The notes under the pieces are model-generated. The model was given only the letters and a program-made list of their open reading frames with translations. It was not told the DNA's origin and did not search any database. The translations under genes and the position numbers were made by a program. A DNA stretch of 64,000 bases from Carya illinoinensis (taxonomy: Eukaryota > Streptophyta > Magnoliopsida > Fagales > Juglandaceae): contig NC_056758.1 in the NCBI RefSeq assembly GCF_018687715.1, positions 18,453,001 through 18,517,000 on the forward strand, in the 5' to 3' direction. Of the stretch, positions 54,756 through 64,000 are shown in pieces. Numbering within the stretch: the stretch's first letter is position 1; every line of letters begins with the position of its first letter.

Positions 54756-54885
54756 GTGTGCGGGGAAGCTCCTGAGCACTTGCGTTAGTTGGCTTATAGT
54801 CTGGTTCTCCAATATTGATAAGTCACAATTGTAACTTCGTTTATGAATGAATGCAATGAAGCATATTTCCATAAAAAAAAAAATA

Positions 54886-55057
54886 CCTGATAATATGGAC
54901 TTGCGAAATAATCACAATACTTTCTCCAATCGTATAACTTCATTTTCTGAAAAGGGGACTGAGCGGCCTCTTCCAACATCTCAAATTTCTTGAAGTTTTC
55001 ATGACATTGTCCCTTATGACGCCGAATAAAGTAGCCATTAATTTATTCACAGTTCGC
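54886..55057 (-). pseudogene. CACTA gene exon upstream of the retroposon insertion
   Basis: The minus strand reads RTVNKLMATLF, a frameshift, then RRHKGQCHENFKKFEMLEEA and DWRKYCDYFASPYYQ, ending at a CAG/GTATT donor site. The W..LCD.F.S..FQ-like motif matches Transposase_24-type proteins. The exon is split from the next exon at 50818 by retroposon copy 2. Confidence 0.7.
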
Positions 55058-55062
55058 ACATC

Positions 55063-56744
55063 TGATTTAGTTGAATTATTGCATATTTTATAGATTTAGA
55101 ACTAATATATTTCAATTACTTTATTGATATTATTATTGGTTTTAGATAGAAAAATGATTAAGAGGCATAAATTCGAGTTGTGATTTAAATTTATTAATAA
55201 TATAATTTATGCTTAACTTTATTACTTGGAATTTAACTGATCGATATTTCCTCAGTGCACAACATAATTTTGATATCCTATTTTTTTATTTCTAATTTTT
55301 GTGTGTCATTTCTTTTCATTTTTTTTATATATGCTTTTAAATAAAATGTTAAGATGTGGTAAACATTGTTGAGAAAAAGTCATACACGCAGGAGAGGTGT
55401 TGAAAAAAGAAAAGATGGATTGAATAGAAAACAAACTCCAATGCAGCAGGTCCTAGCTTTTGAATAGACCATTGGAAGCATGAATACGGGAAATCTTTTT
55501 CCATTGGGAGTCAGATGGATGACAGCCGAAAATGGAGAGTTTTGTAGGGGCTTTCCACATGAAGGAAATGTAGGGACATGCAGGAGACAATTTTCATTTG
55601 GGCTGAAAGAAAGAGCAGGAAAAAGAGATGAAATGTAGAGGCTCTTTCATTTTGGGGGAAGAAAAATAGATGAAGGAGAGAACTAGGCCAGCTGGTTTTC
55701 AGAACAGAGAGAGGGCGTGGGTCTTGGTTCATTTTTCGAACGGAAGGGAATTTTATTTTTTTGTTTAGGGTGCAAGTTGAGAGGGGTGGGATGTTGGCTT
55801 GCTTTTGGAATGCCTGGAGAGCACATTTTGGCTAGGGAGCGAGACGTGGACATGATTCAGGGAGAAAAAAGAAAGAAAGAAAAGAAAGGAATTTGACAGA
55901 TGCTAGGATACACTGGAGCGAGAGATTACTTTTCGTTTGGTAGGGTCTCTCGCTAGAAAAAGAACGCATAACAAGGGCGTACGGGTTTTTGGCTTTTCTT
56001 GGTTCTCCATTGTTACTCTTCTATGAGGGTTGTTTTTCTAGTATTGAATTTTGTGTTTTATTGTAGTTTTCTGATGGAGAATTTTTTTTTTTTTCATGGC
56101 TCTTGTGATGAACATGATTGGCTAAATTTTTGTACTAAAGTTAGAGGTGAAATCTAATGATTTAGGTGTTTCGGATCAACAATAGAGTTTATATTGTGAG
56201 TTTGATTAATTGAATAGTCTTATTATTGGATACTTTGATTATCTGTATACTTATTTTGATTCATTGTGAATTTTGAATATATTGGATGCTTGGAAAAATC
56301 CTTGTGATATTCAAACGAGTTTGTACATGTTTTAACCATCAATTGTTCATTCTTAATCATTAGTAATTAGTTTTCTTGGCTTTAAATGCTAAATCTTTCA
56401 ATTGAACAAAATCATTATTCTAGTTTAATTGAATTAAATTAATTAGAGACAATATACTAAATTATTAGATGGATCATCGAAATCTTAGTCGTTCTTCATA
56501 TCGATTTATTTTATCATTTTAGTCTTATTCTATTACTTTAAAAATTTTCATCTCAGTAATTTTCTGTTATATTTGATTGCATGCTTCTTTTATTAATTTG
56601 TTCTCATTGTTTAAGTTTATTTTCCTTATCATATAAATCAATCTCTATGAATTTGACCCTGTTAGGTACTACAACACTTGTATACTTACAGGTAAAATTG
56701 CTCTGCATTTTTAGTTTACTACTTCGAGTCAAAGTTTAGGTGTA
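55063..56744 (+). mobile_element. Solo LTR (Athila-like) in the CACTA gene
   Basis: It is flanked by ACATC (55058-55062 and 56745-56749). Removing it joins the CACTA frame as SEDDVRTVNK. The start TGATTTAGTTGAATTATTGCA is related to the A/B LTR start TGATTGAGTTGAATTATTGCA. The usual LTR end GAGTCA occurs at 56727-56732, but the insert continues for 12-13 bases (AAGTTTAGGTGTA), resembling the start of the sequence after an LTR. The minus frame at 55511-55732 is by-product. Confidence 0.72.
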
Positions 56745-57070
56745 ACATCATCTTCACTAAGGCCAAGATTGAGGTCAAATTCATCTTAAGAAGTCAATTA
56801 TGTCAAAAATATATTTAATCAACATCTCTTAAAAAATTTACCATGGCACATAAACTCACCAATATACGAGTCCAAATGTGATCCTTAATCTTATTCAGAA
56901 TATCTCTCCATGAGTGCATATAAAATGGGGCATAAGCTTAGACAAGTGTGCCAATATAGAAGGAAAGCGAAGCTGCACTATCATCTACTCCCCTTATGGA
57001 GTTAACAAGAATGGTGACCTTGATTTTTTCATGTCTTCTATTTTTCTCAAGCGCAAGGCCACATGTTAAG
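56745..57070 (-). pseudogene. CACTA transposase-associated exons
   Basis: The minus strand reads RRHEKIKVTILVNSIRGVDD and later GSHLDSYIGEFMCHGK, the pattern of the N-terminal half of Transposase_24-type proteins, and then DLNLGLSEDDV up to the solo LTR. Stops are present. Confidence 0.55.
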
Positions 57071-57422
57071 CCACAACTGCAATGTGACAAGGCCTAAGCT
57101 AATATATTTAAAATTATTAAATGCAGTCTTTGGGAGTATTAAAATATAATCAATTAGCAAAACATTTCCTTACTGGTAGGTGTCAAACGACTATCTATCT
57201 CATGCATATCAACTTGTTGAGGAGTGGATTCCTCATTGGGGAGTCATAAGAGGGTTTGGGACATAGGGGGAGGAATATTTCTTCGTTGTTGTCTTGGTGA
57301 CATCATTGAAAATGATTGATATGATGAAAAAATTAGATTAGTATAAATTATGAAAAGTGATATTATACCGTCACCTATCTAAATAAAATAGTTAATATTT
57401 TTATTCTTTATCCTCATTTTTT
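57071..57422 (-). other. CACTA intron or spacer
   Basis: AT-rich sequence between the acidic exon and the next recognisable exon; I see no coding block. Confidence 0.4.
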
Positions 57423-57779
57423 TTAGTCCATTCCCATTTCAAAATTGCCTTTAATAACATCTTCGTCATCATCATCAATCTCTTCTTTGTCTTCTTCATT
57501 GACTTCCTCTTTGGATTCTTCTTCTTCTTCTTCATCAGACTCTGCTTCTTCTTCTGTCTCACTTACTTTAACTGAATGATTATTTAATACGGATGGGTCG
57601 AGATGCACAAGTGGGACGTCATATATACATAAGGGGATTAGCTTGAATGTACCAAGGTCAACATATAAATTAATACCCACTCCATCTTCCTGGTAGGCCT
57701 CTATAATTGGAGTGTCATTTTCATCTCTACTATTCTTGTAATCTGTTACCATTCCTACATCATAGATATTTTGAAGAAC
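57423..57779 (-). pseudogene. CACTA transposase exon with acidic tail
   Basis: The frame 57423-57752 reads IIEAYQEDGVGINLYVDL, then LDPSVLNNHSVKVSETEEEA and a run of about 45 mostly acidic residues. Acidic tails after the DUF4216-like region are common in CACTA TNP2 proteins. Confidence 0.62.
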
Positions 57780-58162
57780 AAATTTTAGTATGACTTACTA
57801 AGATATCTCTCCACTATCTTTATCGGCTCCTTTCATTGGATCTATCAAGTAATAGATTTAGGTTGTTTGACAAGTCAATATGAATGGATCATTTTCGTAC
57901 CATTTAAATGCAGTATTGACACTCGTATAGTGACTATCCCTATATATCAAAACCCGACCACCACCTAGATCCCACCAATCACATTTAAAAACATGTGTTA
58001 CATTTCCACCCCAAGTATTTCAATATGATAATGTCATGTATGACACCATAGTAGTCAATATAATTTGTTCCATAACTTTCCTCAACCAACACTCCACAGT
58101 TTTGTGTCTTTTGATTACATTCATAGTCCATAGTATGAAATCTATAACTTCGAACCGTGCAT
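57780..58162 (-). pseudogene. CACTA transposase (TNP2 type), DUF4216-like region
   Basis: The minus strand gives TVRSYRFHTMDYECNQKTQN, CGVLVEESYGTNYIDYYGVI, LKYLGWKCNTCFKCDWWDLG, FKWYENDPFILTCQ and DPMKGADKDSG, in the order of DUF4216. One stop lies near 57862. The upstream catalytic part of the transposase would lie beyond gypsy element B, outside the window. Confidence 0.75.
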
Positions 58163-58347
58163 TGATTGAGTTGAATTATTGCATTTTTAATGCTTTTGGA
58201 ACCAATATATATTAATTCTTTCATTACTTTATCATTGGTTTTACATGGAAAAATGAATAAATCAAAGTTGTGATTTTAATTGATTAAAAGCATGAATTTC
58301 TGCTCTAATTTTATCAACTGCCAATTAATATGGATTATGGTACATTT

Positions 58348-58582
58348 CGCTCGAGCGGCGGCTTCTGGCCGTTCGAGCAAAGTCAGGCAGATTCAAACGC
58401 TCGACTTCCGCTCGACAGTGGGCTCGAGCGAGATGCGGGAAAAGAGATCACTCGAGCGGAGGCATTTGGCCGCTCGAGCGAATTCAGGCAGAGTCGAACG
58501 CTCGATGTTCGCTCGACAGGCCGCTCGAGCGAACTTAGGCAGAGTCGAACGCTCGATGTTCGCTCGACACTCCGCTCGAGCG
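58348..58582 (+). promoter_or_regulatory. U3 tandem array of ~51-bp units with CGCTCGAGCG palindromes
   Basis: Units containing AGGCAGAGTCGAACGCTCGA recur at a period of about 51 bases (58385, 58486, 58537), each associated with GCTCGAGCG palindromes (for example 58348-58357, 58480, 58531 and 58573-58582). The array ends about 40 bases before the TATA box, where LTR enhancers usually lie. A regulatory role is inference. Confidence 0.65.
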
Positions 58583-58624
58583 AATATCGCATTTTTACAG
58601 ATCAAGGTTCATTCCGCCGTCAGA

Positions 58625-58635
58625 GTATATATATG
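58625..58635 (+). promoter_or_regulatory. LTR TATA box (element B)
   Basis: TATATATATG sits just downstream of the U3 array and is conserved in both LTRs of element A (14598 and 23498). Transcription would start some 30 bases downstream, near TACATCTTAGGACG. Confidence 0.6.
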
Positions 58636-59306
58636 TTTTTTTTTACATCTTAGGACGACTCTTGGGCTGGAAAACTCAGTTTTTGAGTAGAGAAACACTT
58701 AGAATTCATTTTTCCTTTGATTTTCGTTCAGATTCGAAGAGGAGGATTCATTCAATCGATCATTCACGCAGCTACACAATTTCCACTTGATCATTCACTC
58801 ACACTGCAGCAGATTGAAGAACTCCTTGAGGGGTCCAATTGCCACTGCAGCTCAGCCTCCTCCACCGCTTCGAATCTTCATCTCCATTCAACTGGCTTGA
58901 TCATTTCAATTCCCTACTTGCTATTTCATTTCAGTTTTGAGTTTCTGAATTATTTTAGAGAATTTTGATTTAGATGTTTGACAAATTTATTTGTTATTCA
59001 TTCAATTCATGTTATTTATTTTATCGTTTCGTTAAACTTTCATTTTAGTAGTGATTACAATTACGGTGGTTTAATTTAAGAATTTGTGATTTGAATATAA
59101 TGATGAACCCTAGAACATTGATTTTGGGGCTTTTCAATTTCAGTGCATGTTTTGTCAATTACTTCCTAATTTAGTTTAATTCTTAATTTAGTTTTATCAA
59201 TTTCTGAGTTTAATCTATTAGTCCTTTACATTCCGATCCGACAATCAAAATCCAAAAATATGAATCTAGTCCAAGACTAGTGTCCTTTCCCATCCATTGT
59301 ACATAC

Positions 59307-61546
59307 TGATGAAGCGCTAAAATTGCATGATTAAGTTACTTAAGCGAACAAATTGTTTAATAAAAAATGATTTAAGTACTTAATTATGCAATAGATCACA
59401 TTACTTGAGTCAATTGATAAATTCTAGTATTTTGGTGCTTAAAAAGATTTATAATGCAATTGTTTCACATGAAAATAAATATTTCATTTTTATTCCTCTC
59501 ATAACAGGGATAGTTTGGGCAATACACAGCAAAGATATCATTCAAGTGTGAATGCACACATGCAGGCCAGCCTCATTCGGACAGCACTCACTACACGTGC
59601 TGACCATTGCAAGACAAGCACCTCACATGCAATAAATCACACATGTGCAGCAGCTACTACACCAAGACAGCAGAGCACCATTCGGACCACATGGACAGCA
59701 CTCATACAAACACAGCACATGCAGAAAAATGCACACATGCAGACCCTTGAACGGAAAGAGTAGAAAACTTACACATGCAGCAGACCAAACATTCGGACAG
59801 CACCAGCAGAACACTCACAGCACTTGCAGAAAAATCTTCAACACAGCAGACAGCAGCCTTCGGTCAAATATGCAAATCACACATGCAGAAAAACAGACAG
59901 CAATCAATATGCAGAAAACGTGGACCAGCTCACACATACAAACCAAACAAGCAGACCATTCGGACCACATGGACAGCACACATGCAGAAAGTCAGCAGAG
60001 ATTTCTTTCTTGTTCGGTGGTAATCTTTAGCAGTTGAAGACAGCAGGAGATCACATGGGCTGGCCTTTACTTTTCAAACTTGTTTTTATATGGCTGGGAG
60101 ACTTTTGTTCATGGAGGAGGAGTAGTTTTCGGTTTGGCAGCAGCAGGAGGCAAGACTTGGGCAGCTGTTTTTCTTGACTTTTACTTTCATTTTTTTCTTC
60201 TTGCTTTCGGTTTGGCAGCAGCTGGAAGAGCAGGCCCTTAGCACATGGATATGCGCTGGATCATGAAAGATGCTGGGGAAAAGTCTTTATTTATCATTTC
60301 TTTTGTTAGGAATTCGGGTACAGGAGGGTAGACCTTCTTTCTTTCTTTCTTTTTCGTTTAAGACAATGCAGTAGCTTGTTTTTATTCTTCTTTTCTCTTT
60401 CAGTCGGCGGTTGTTTTGATTTTATTAAAAAAACTCTGTCTTCGTCTGGACAGAGGGGGGGTGTTCTTTCATTTCATTTTTTTTTTGTTTCGGCAGAGGT
60501 GGCTTTCCTTGTCTTACTGCACTTATTTTCATTTCAGACAGTACGTGTTATTGATTCTTGTTCTTTTTTTCATTCGGCGGTAGTTTTTTTTATGTCATTT
60601 TCTTAGCTTACTTTGGTTTTAGTAGGATAGCCGGCTGAATTTGGCCTTGTCCTACACTTTGCTTTTTCGTTTAGCTCTAGAGAGTAGAGTAATCTGAAGT
60701 TTAATTATTTTCTCATCTTTTTCATTCGGACGGAAGGTGGGTTGCTTTGTCTTCATGCATTTAATTTTCGTTTAGCAATTCGACGTCTTTGTTCTTCTTC
60801 TTTACGTTTTTCTTTCGACTAGCATCTTAGTGGTGGCTTTCTTCTTGGTTAATTTTTGGCTTTTGGCTCATTATTATTTTTAGATTTCTTTTGCTTTCAG
60901 ATTTTTTTTTCATGACTCATCTTAGACTTATTTTTGTAGTTAGAAATATCATGTGTAGCTAATTTCTAAAACTTGGGTTGTGGAATAAGACTTAATTTAT
61001 TTTGGGATCTAGTTTGATGCAATATTTTGTTGTTGAATGTTGATTTCACTAAGTTACTAGTTGAATTTAAATTGAAAATAGATTGAAGCTCTTGCTCTTG
61101 TTTTGTTGTTGACGTAAGGCACAACAAAAGCTTGAAAATTATCAAGGCTTCTCTCGTTTGTTTGTTAATGTGTATTTGGCTAGTAAAATAGAAAATCCCT
61201 TAGGAAAATATTGCAAAACTTGAGCCTAACATTTTTATCTTCCGATTATCAATGCCTTGATTGGGTTGTTAATCGAGAAAATTATCTAGAATCCAAAATA
61301 AAGAAAGTCCCAAACCCAACCCAAGTGTTCGTTAATTTGTTTTTTTTTTAAACTCTAATTTCAATTTCGATTATCTTTTTGCTTTGCATTTTAATTTTAT
61401 TTTCATCTCTCATACTCGATTCACTTGTTACTCACAAATCTCTTATACGCTTTGATAACCCTTTGTCCCTGTGGAATACGATCCTGGACTTATCCTTGAT
61501 ACAACTTGACACTTCTACACTTGGAAGCATATTCGACAACGAGTCA
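59307..61546 (+). mobile_element. Solo LTR (2,240 bp) inside the LTR of element B
   Basis: It begins TGATGAAGCGC and ends CAACGAGTCA, with the 5-bp duplication CATAC at 59302-59306 and 61547-61551. It contains no coding region. The frames at 59515-60037 come from repeated CACATGCAG and ATTCGGACCACATGGACAGC words. The last 150 bases (CTGTGGAATACGATCCTGGA onward) are typical of Athila-type LTR ends. An inverted, truncated relative lies at 21546-23257. Confidence 0.87.
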
Positions 61547-61720
61547 CATACCATCATTTTATTATCTCTTTGTGAAGTTTTTCACCTTTTTCAACGAGTT
61601 TGATTTCTAAATAACTTTTCCTGAGGAGACGATCTAGGAATTTATTCCTAATTATTACACGACATCCTCCTGCACTTGGGATAGCTTTAGTGCTACTCAT
61701 TTTTGAATGAGTCAAGTTTT

Positions 61721-61738
61721 TGGCGCCGTTGCTGGGGA
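61721..61738 (+). promoter_or_regulatory. Primer-binding site (tRNA-Asp type)
   Basis: TGGCGCCGTTGCTGGGGA lies six bases after the LTR end and is complementary to the 3' end of plant tRNA-Asp with one mismatch, the primer used by Athila-like elements. Element A has lost this site. Confidence 0.82.
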
Positions 61739-61942
61739 AAGTATTTTAACTTAAATTTAAACTCGTTATTTTTGTCATGCTCTTTAAACTGATGTTTCAT
61801 GTCATGGGTGAGGGACAGTTCAAATAGGTTGCATAGAGTCACATCGAGTGTTGAGACTAGTATACACAGTTTGGAGATAGATAGCTCCTCTGTCTTTTCT
61901 ATTAGTGAGTCAGGTGAGGAAATTGAAATTGAATAAGAAAAC

Positions 61943-62920
61943 ATGGCTGCACTTGCACCACGCACTCTTAAGGATTATTTGCAACCCACTCGCACCACTA
62001 CACCTTCATGCATTGTTTTACCTGAAAATGCATCTAATTTCTCTATTAAGCATGGCATGATGTCAGTGATACCCCAGTTCCACGGGATGGATTCTGAGAG
62101 TCCTTACCAGTACTTGACAGATTTTGAGTTGGCTTGCACTACTTTTATCACTAGGGCTGTTACTGATGAATTCATTAGACTTCGTTTATTTCCTTTCTCT
62201 TTAAAGGATAAAGCGAAGATTTGGTTTAATTCATTGAGACTTAATTCTATTTCTAGTTGGTTTGATATGCAGCGTGAATTCTTACAAAATTTTTTTCCTT
62301 TTCAGAGAACTCAGTTTTTGCAAGAGCAAATTAGTCAGTTCAGTCAGAGACCTGATGAGAACTTTCAGGCCAGTTGGGAAAAATTTAAGGATTTGATGAA
62401 CATCTATCCACATCATGATCTTGAATCTTGAGGTTGGTGAGCTATTTTTACACTGGTCTTACTCCAGAATGCAAGCAGTTTGTTCAGACAATGTGCAATG
62501 GGGAGTTCTTCAGCAAGGAACCTGATGAAGCACTATCATTTTTTGACTACCTTGCTGAGAGCACACAACAGTGGAACACTCGTACTGATCGAGTTCCATT
62601 AGCAGCATAGCCACTGAGGGCTATTTCTGGAGGGGGTAGATATGAGCTTAAAGAAGACACCGATGTTCAGGCCCGAATAGCTACATTGACTAGAAGACTA
62701 GAGGTCATGGAAATGGAAAAAGTGAAGGCTGTGAAAGTAGTAGAGGCATGTTCTATATGTGCTGATTCAACCCATAAGACCCAAGACTGCCTGATTATGC
62801 CAGTATTTCAAGAAGGTGGGTCTGAGCAGATGCAATCAGCTAACTGGGTTAATAGAGCAGAGAATCAGCCTTTCTCCAACACATATAATCCGAGGTGGAG
62901 GAATCACCCAAATTTCTCAT
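61943..62920 (+). pseudogene. Element B gag with zinc knuckle
   Basis: The start is MAALAPRTLKDYL; an in-frame TAA four codons upstream fixes it. The Retrotrans_gag domain shows FELACTTFITRAVTDEFIRL and LKDKAKIWFNSL. A missing G near 62429 (A reads CTTGGAGG) causes a frameshift/stop after HHDLES. The frame resumes with RLVSYFYTGLTPECKQFVQT. A TAG at 62608-62610 and a TGA at 62920-62922 (TGG in A) follow. The CX2CX4HX4C knuckle is at 62749-62790. Confidence 0.86.
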
Positions 62921-62922
62921 GA

Positions 62923-64000
62923 AGAAATGATCAGCCTGGTAGGTCCCCACCACCTCAACAGCAGCCATTTAATCAGGGTGCTCCTCAGCACCAGTATCCA
63001 CCAGATCAGAATCCTCAGAGCTATCCTTATGTAGCTCCTCCTGGATTTCAGCCTCATGTAGCTGCACAGAGTTCTCAACCTTCATCATCTGCAAAGAAGA
63101 ATCTAGATGACAGTATGGCTCAGATGGCCAATACACTTCAGCAATTCATGCAGATTCAGGCCACCACAAATAATCAGAACACTCAGGCCATAAATGAGTT
63201 GCGAGGCACTATTAATAAGATGAGCACAACCTTGAGCACCCTAGAGAAAGGGAAATTTCCAACACAACCTCAGCCTAATCCTCAAGTGTACAGGCAGCAA
63301 CAACAGCAAGTGCATAATGTCTCAGGGGATGTTATTGAGACAGCGAAGGCAGTTCTTACTTTGAGAAGTGGGAAGGAAGTTCCCCAACCAGAGATGCCTA
63401 TAGACACACAGGTAGTTGGCACTACACCTGAAGATGTAACAGAGACTGATGAAGTTGAGAAAGAACCAGAGGTAGTGAGACCAGAGCTGAAGAAGCCTGT
63501 GAGTGCAGATGTTGAGACTAGTAAGGGATACCAACCTGTGGTTCCCTATCCTCAGAGATTGGCAGCTGACCAAAAGAACAAGTATCACACGGAGATTCAA
63601 GAGATTTTCAAGCAAGTGAAGATCAATATTCCACTCTTGGATGCCATACAACAAGTGCGTTCATATGCAAAATTTTTGAAGGACTTGTGCATAGTGAAGA
63701 GGAAGCTGAATGTGAAGAAGAAAGCTTTCCTAACGGAGCAAGTTAGTGCATTGATATTGAGCGAGACTCCTCAGAAGTTTGGAGATCCTGGCTCTCCCAA
63801 CATTTCCATTATGATTGGTGAATCACGCATTGGGAGAGCTTTACTTGATTTGGGGAGTAGCGTGAAGTTGCTGCCGTTCTCAGTATATGAGCAGTTGGGA
63901 TTGGGTGAGCTGAAAAAGACCCCCATCATGCTACAGCTGGCTGACAGATCCGTTAAGGTACCGAGGGGTATTGTAGAGGACGTGTTGGTCCAGGTGGACA
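62923..64000 (+). pseudogene. Element B gag linker and protease start, open to window end
   Basis: From 62923 the frame is open to the window end, starting NDQPGRSPPPQQQPFNQGAP. It includes TLRSGKEVPQPEMPIDTQ, YPQRLAADQKNKYHTEIQ and the protease site RALLDLGSSVKLLPFSVY near 63835-63890. Unlike A, this copy keeps the G near 63818 and so has no frameshift before the protease. It ends inside ADRSVKVPRGIVEDVLVQVD. Confidence 0.85.

Larger units (their letters stand above)
50898..54881 (+). mobile_element. Non-coding poly(A) retroposon, copy 2 (with nested insertions)
   Basis: The 12-bp sequence AATACCTGATAA lies at 50886-50897 and 54882-54893, and an A-tract precedes the right copy. The last ~100 bases match copy 1 (CGGGGAAGCTCCTGAGCA through ATATTTCCATAAAA). 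The leader has the same plan as copy 1: CTCTCTAAT blocks, a GGTGGGAGCTTCATCTCCCG segment, then a T-rich run ending TTTTAG. Without the family X element (51186-53531) it is about 1.6 kb. It sits at the exon/intron boundary of the CACTA gene. No protein is recognised; the short frames at 53730-54309 look like chance. Confidence 0.78.
58163..61714 (+). repeat. 5' LTR of element B (interrupted)
   Basis: LTR sequence is 58163-59306 plus 61552-61714, about 1.3 kb in total, ending GAGTCA. The insert 59307-61546 is flanked by CATAC. The LTR contains the U3 array (58348-58582) and the TATA box (58625-58635). Its end portion is intact, in contrast to element A's 5' LTR. Confidence 0.85.
49241..64000 (-). 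mobile_element. CACTA (En/Spm) transposon, 3' end at 49241, continues past window
   Basis: The left end is CACTACAAAACAATTTGG followed by GGACGAAACCGTC, a plant CACTA terminus; AGT (49238-49240) is the candidate 3-bp target duplication. The next ~620 bases are rich in TTCGAAC and GTTCGAA-like words in both orientations, the subterminal repeats expected of this superfamily. Minus-strand transposase exons follow up to 58162. Three insertions interrupt it (50898-54881, 55063-56744 and gypsy B from 58163). The other terminus is outside the window. Confidence 0.8.
58163..64000 (+). mobile_element. Athila-like gypsy element B, 5' portion (continues past window)
   Basis: The element starts TGATTGAGTTG at 58163, preceded by TGCAT (58158-58162), a candidate target duplication that cannot be checked because the 3' end is outside. 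It interrupts the CACTA transposase exon. It contains a 5' LTR split by a solo LTR, a primer-binding site, gag and the start of protease. It is the same family as element A at 14180. Confidence 0.87.

Noticed and set aside
55511..55732. Minus-strand 73-codon frame
   Set aside because: It lies inside a solo LTR and shows no recognisable domain.
59515..60037. Overlapping plus-strand frames in three registers
   Set aside because: They lie in the solo LTR and arise from repeated CACATGCAG and GGACCACATGGACAGC words with no protein-like conservation.

Overview
This is nuclear DNA from a flowering plant. The evidence is a truncated plant F-box-like gene, plant-type LTR retrotransposons of the Ty3/gypsy and Ty1/copia groups, a plant L1 LINE with a C-terminal RNase H, a CACTA transposon, hAT and Tourist-like elements, and a nuclear copy of a plant mitochondrial tRNA-Phe gene. 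Several short repeats resemble MITEs I associate with Fagales (walnut, oak and relatives), but that placement is inference from memory. I see no intact host gene: the window is a gene-poor, heavily nested transposon region.

Layout. 1-1.2 kb: truncated F-box-like gene fragment. 1.2-5.4 kb: AT-rich intergenic DNA with a 71-bp tandem duplication, a Tourist-like MITE, foldback MITEs and a hAT element (4484-5287) with an 8-bp target duplication. 5.4-9.7 kb and 29.4-29.8 kb: a decayed Tat-lineage gypsy element whose 3' minisatellite is split by a long solo LTR (9698-29374). That LTR is split by an L1 LINE on the minus strand (13537-29283). The LINE is split by an Athila-like gypsy element A (14180-24343). 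Element A in turn contains a non-coding poly(A) retroposon and an inverted LTR fragment. Target-site duplications or restored reading frames support most levels.

29.8-40.9 kb: copia gag remains, a (GT)(GC) microsatellite, a TRIM (33803-34189), a solo LTR of family X (34821-37080), a hAT element with GC-rich ends (37777-38458) and poorly characterised LTR-like sequence. 40.9-46.7 kb: a decayed minus-strand copia element split by a second family X solo LTR (43231-45425). 46.7-49.2 kb: a Tourist-like MITE and a coiled-coil pseudogene with several stops.

49.2-64 kb: a minus-strand CACTA transposon that starts at 49241 and runs off the right end. It is interrupted by (i) a second copy of the non-coding retroposon, which itself holds a nearly empty family X element and a mitochondrial trnF-GAA fragment, (ii) a solo LTR (55063-56744), and (iii) gypsy element B (58163 onward), whose 5' LTR is split by another solo LTR.

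No multi-gene functional system is present. The notable points are the resolved insertion order, the retroposon family with a mitochondrial passenger, element A joined from protease directly to integrase without a reverse transcriptase, a CGCTCGAGCG repeat array just upstream of the TATA box in the A/B LTRs, and a palindrome triplet inside the family X LTR.
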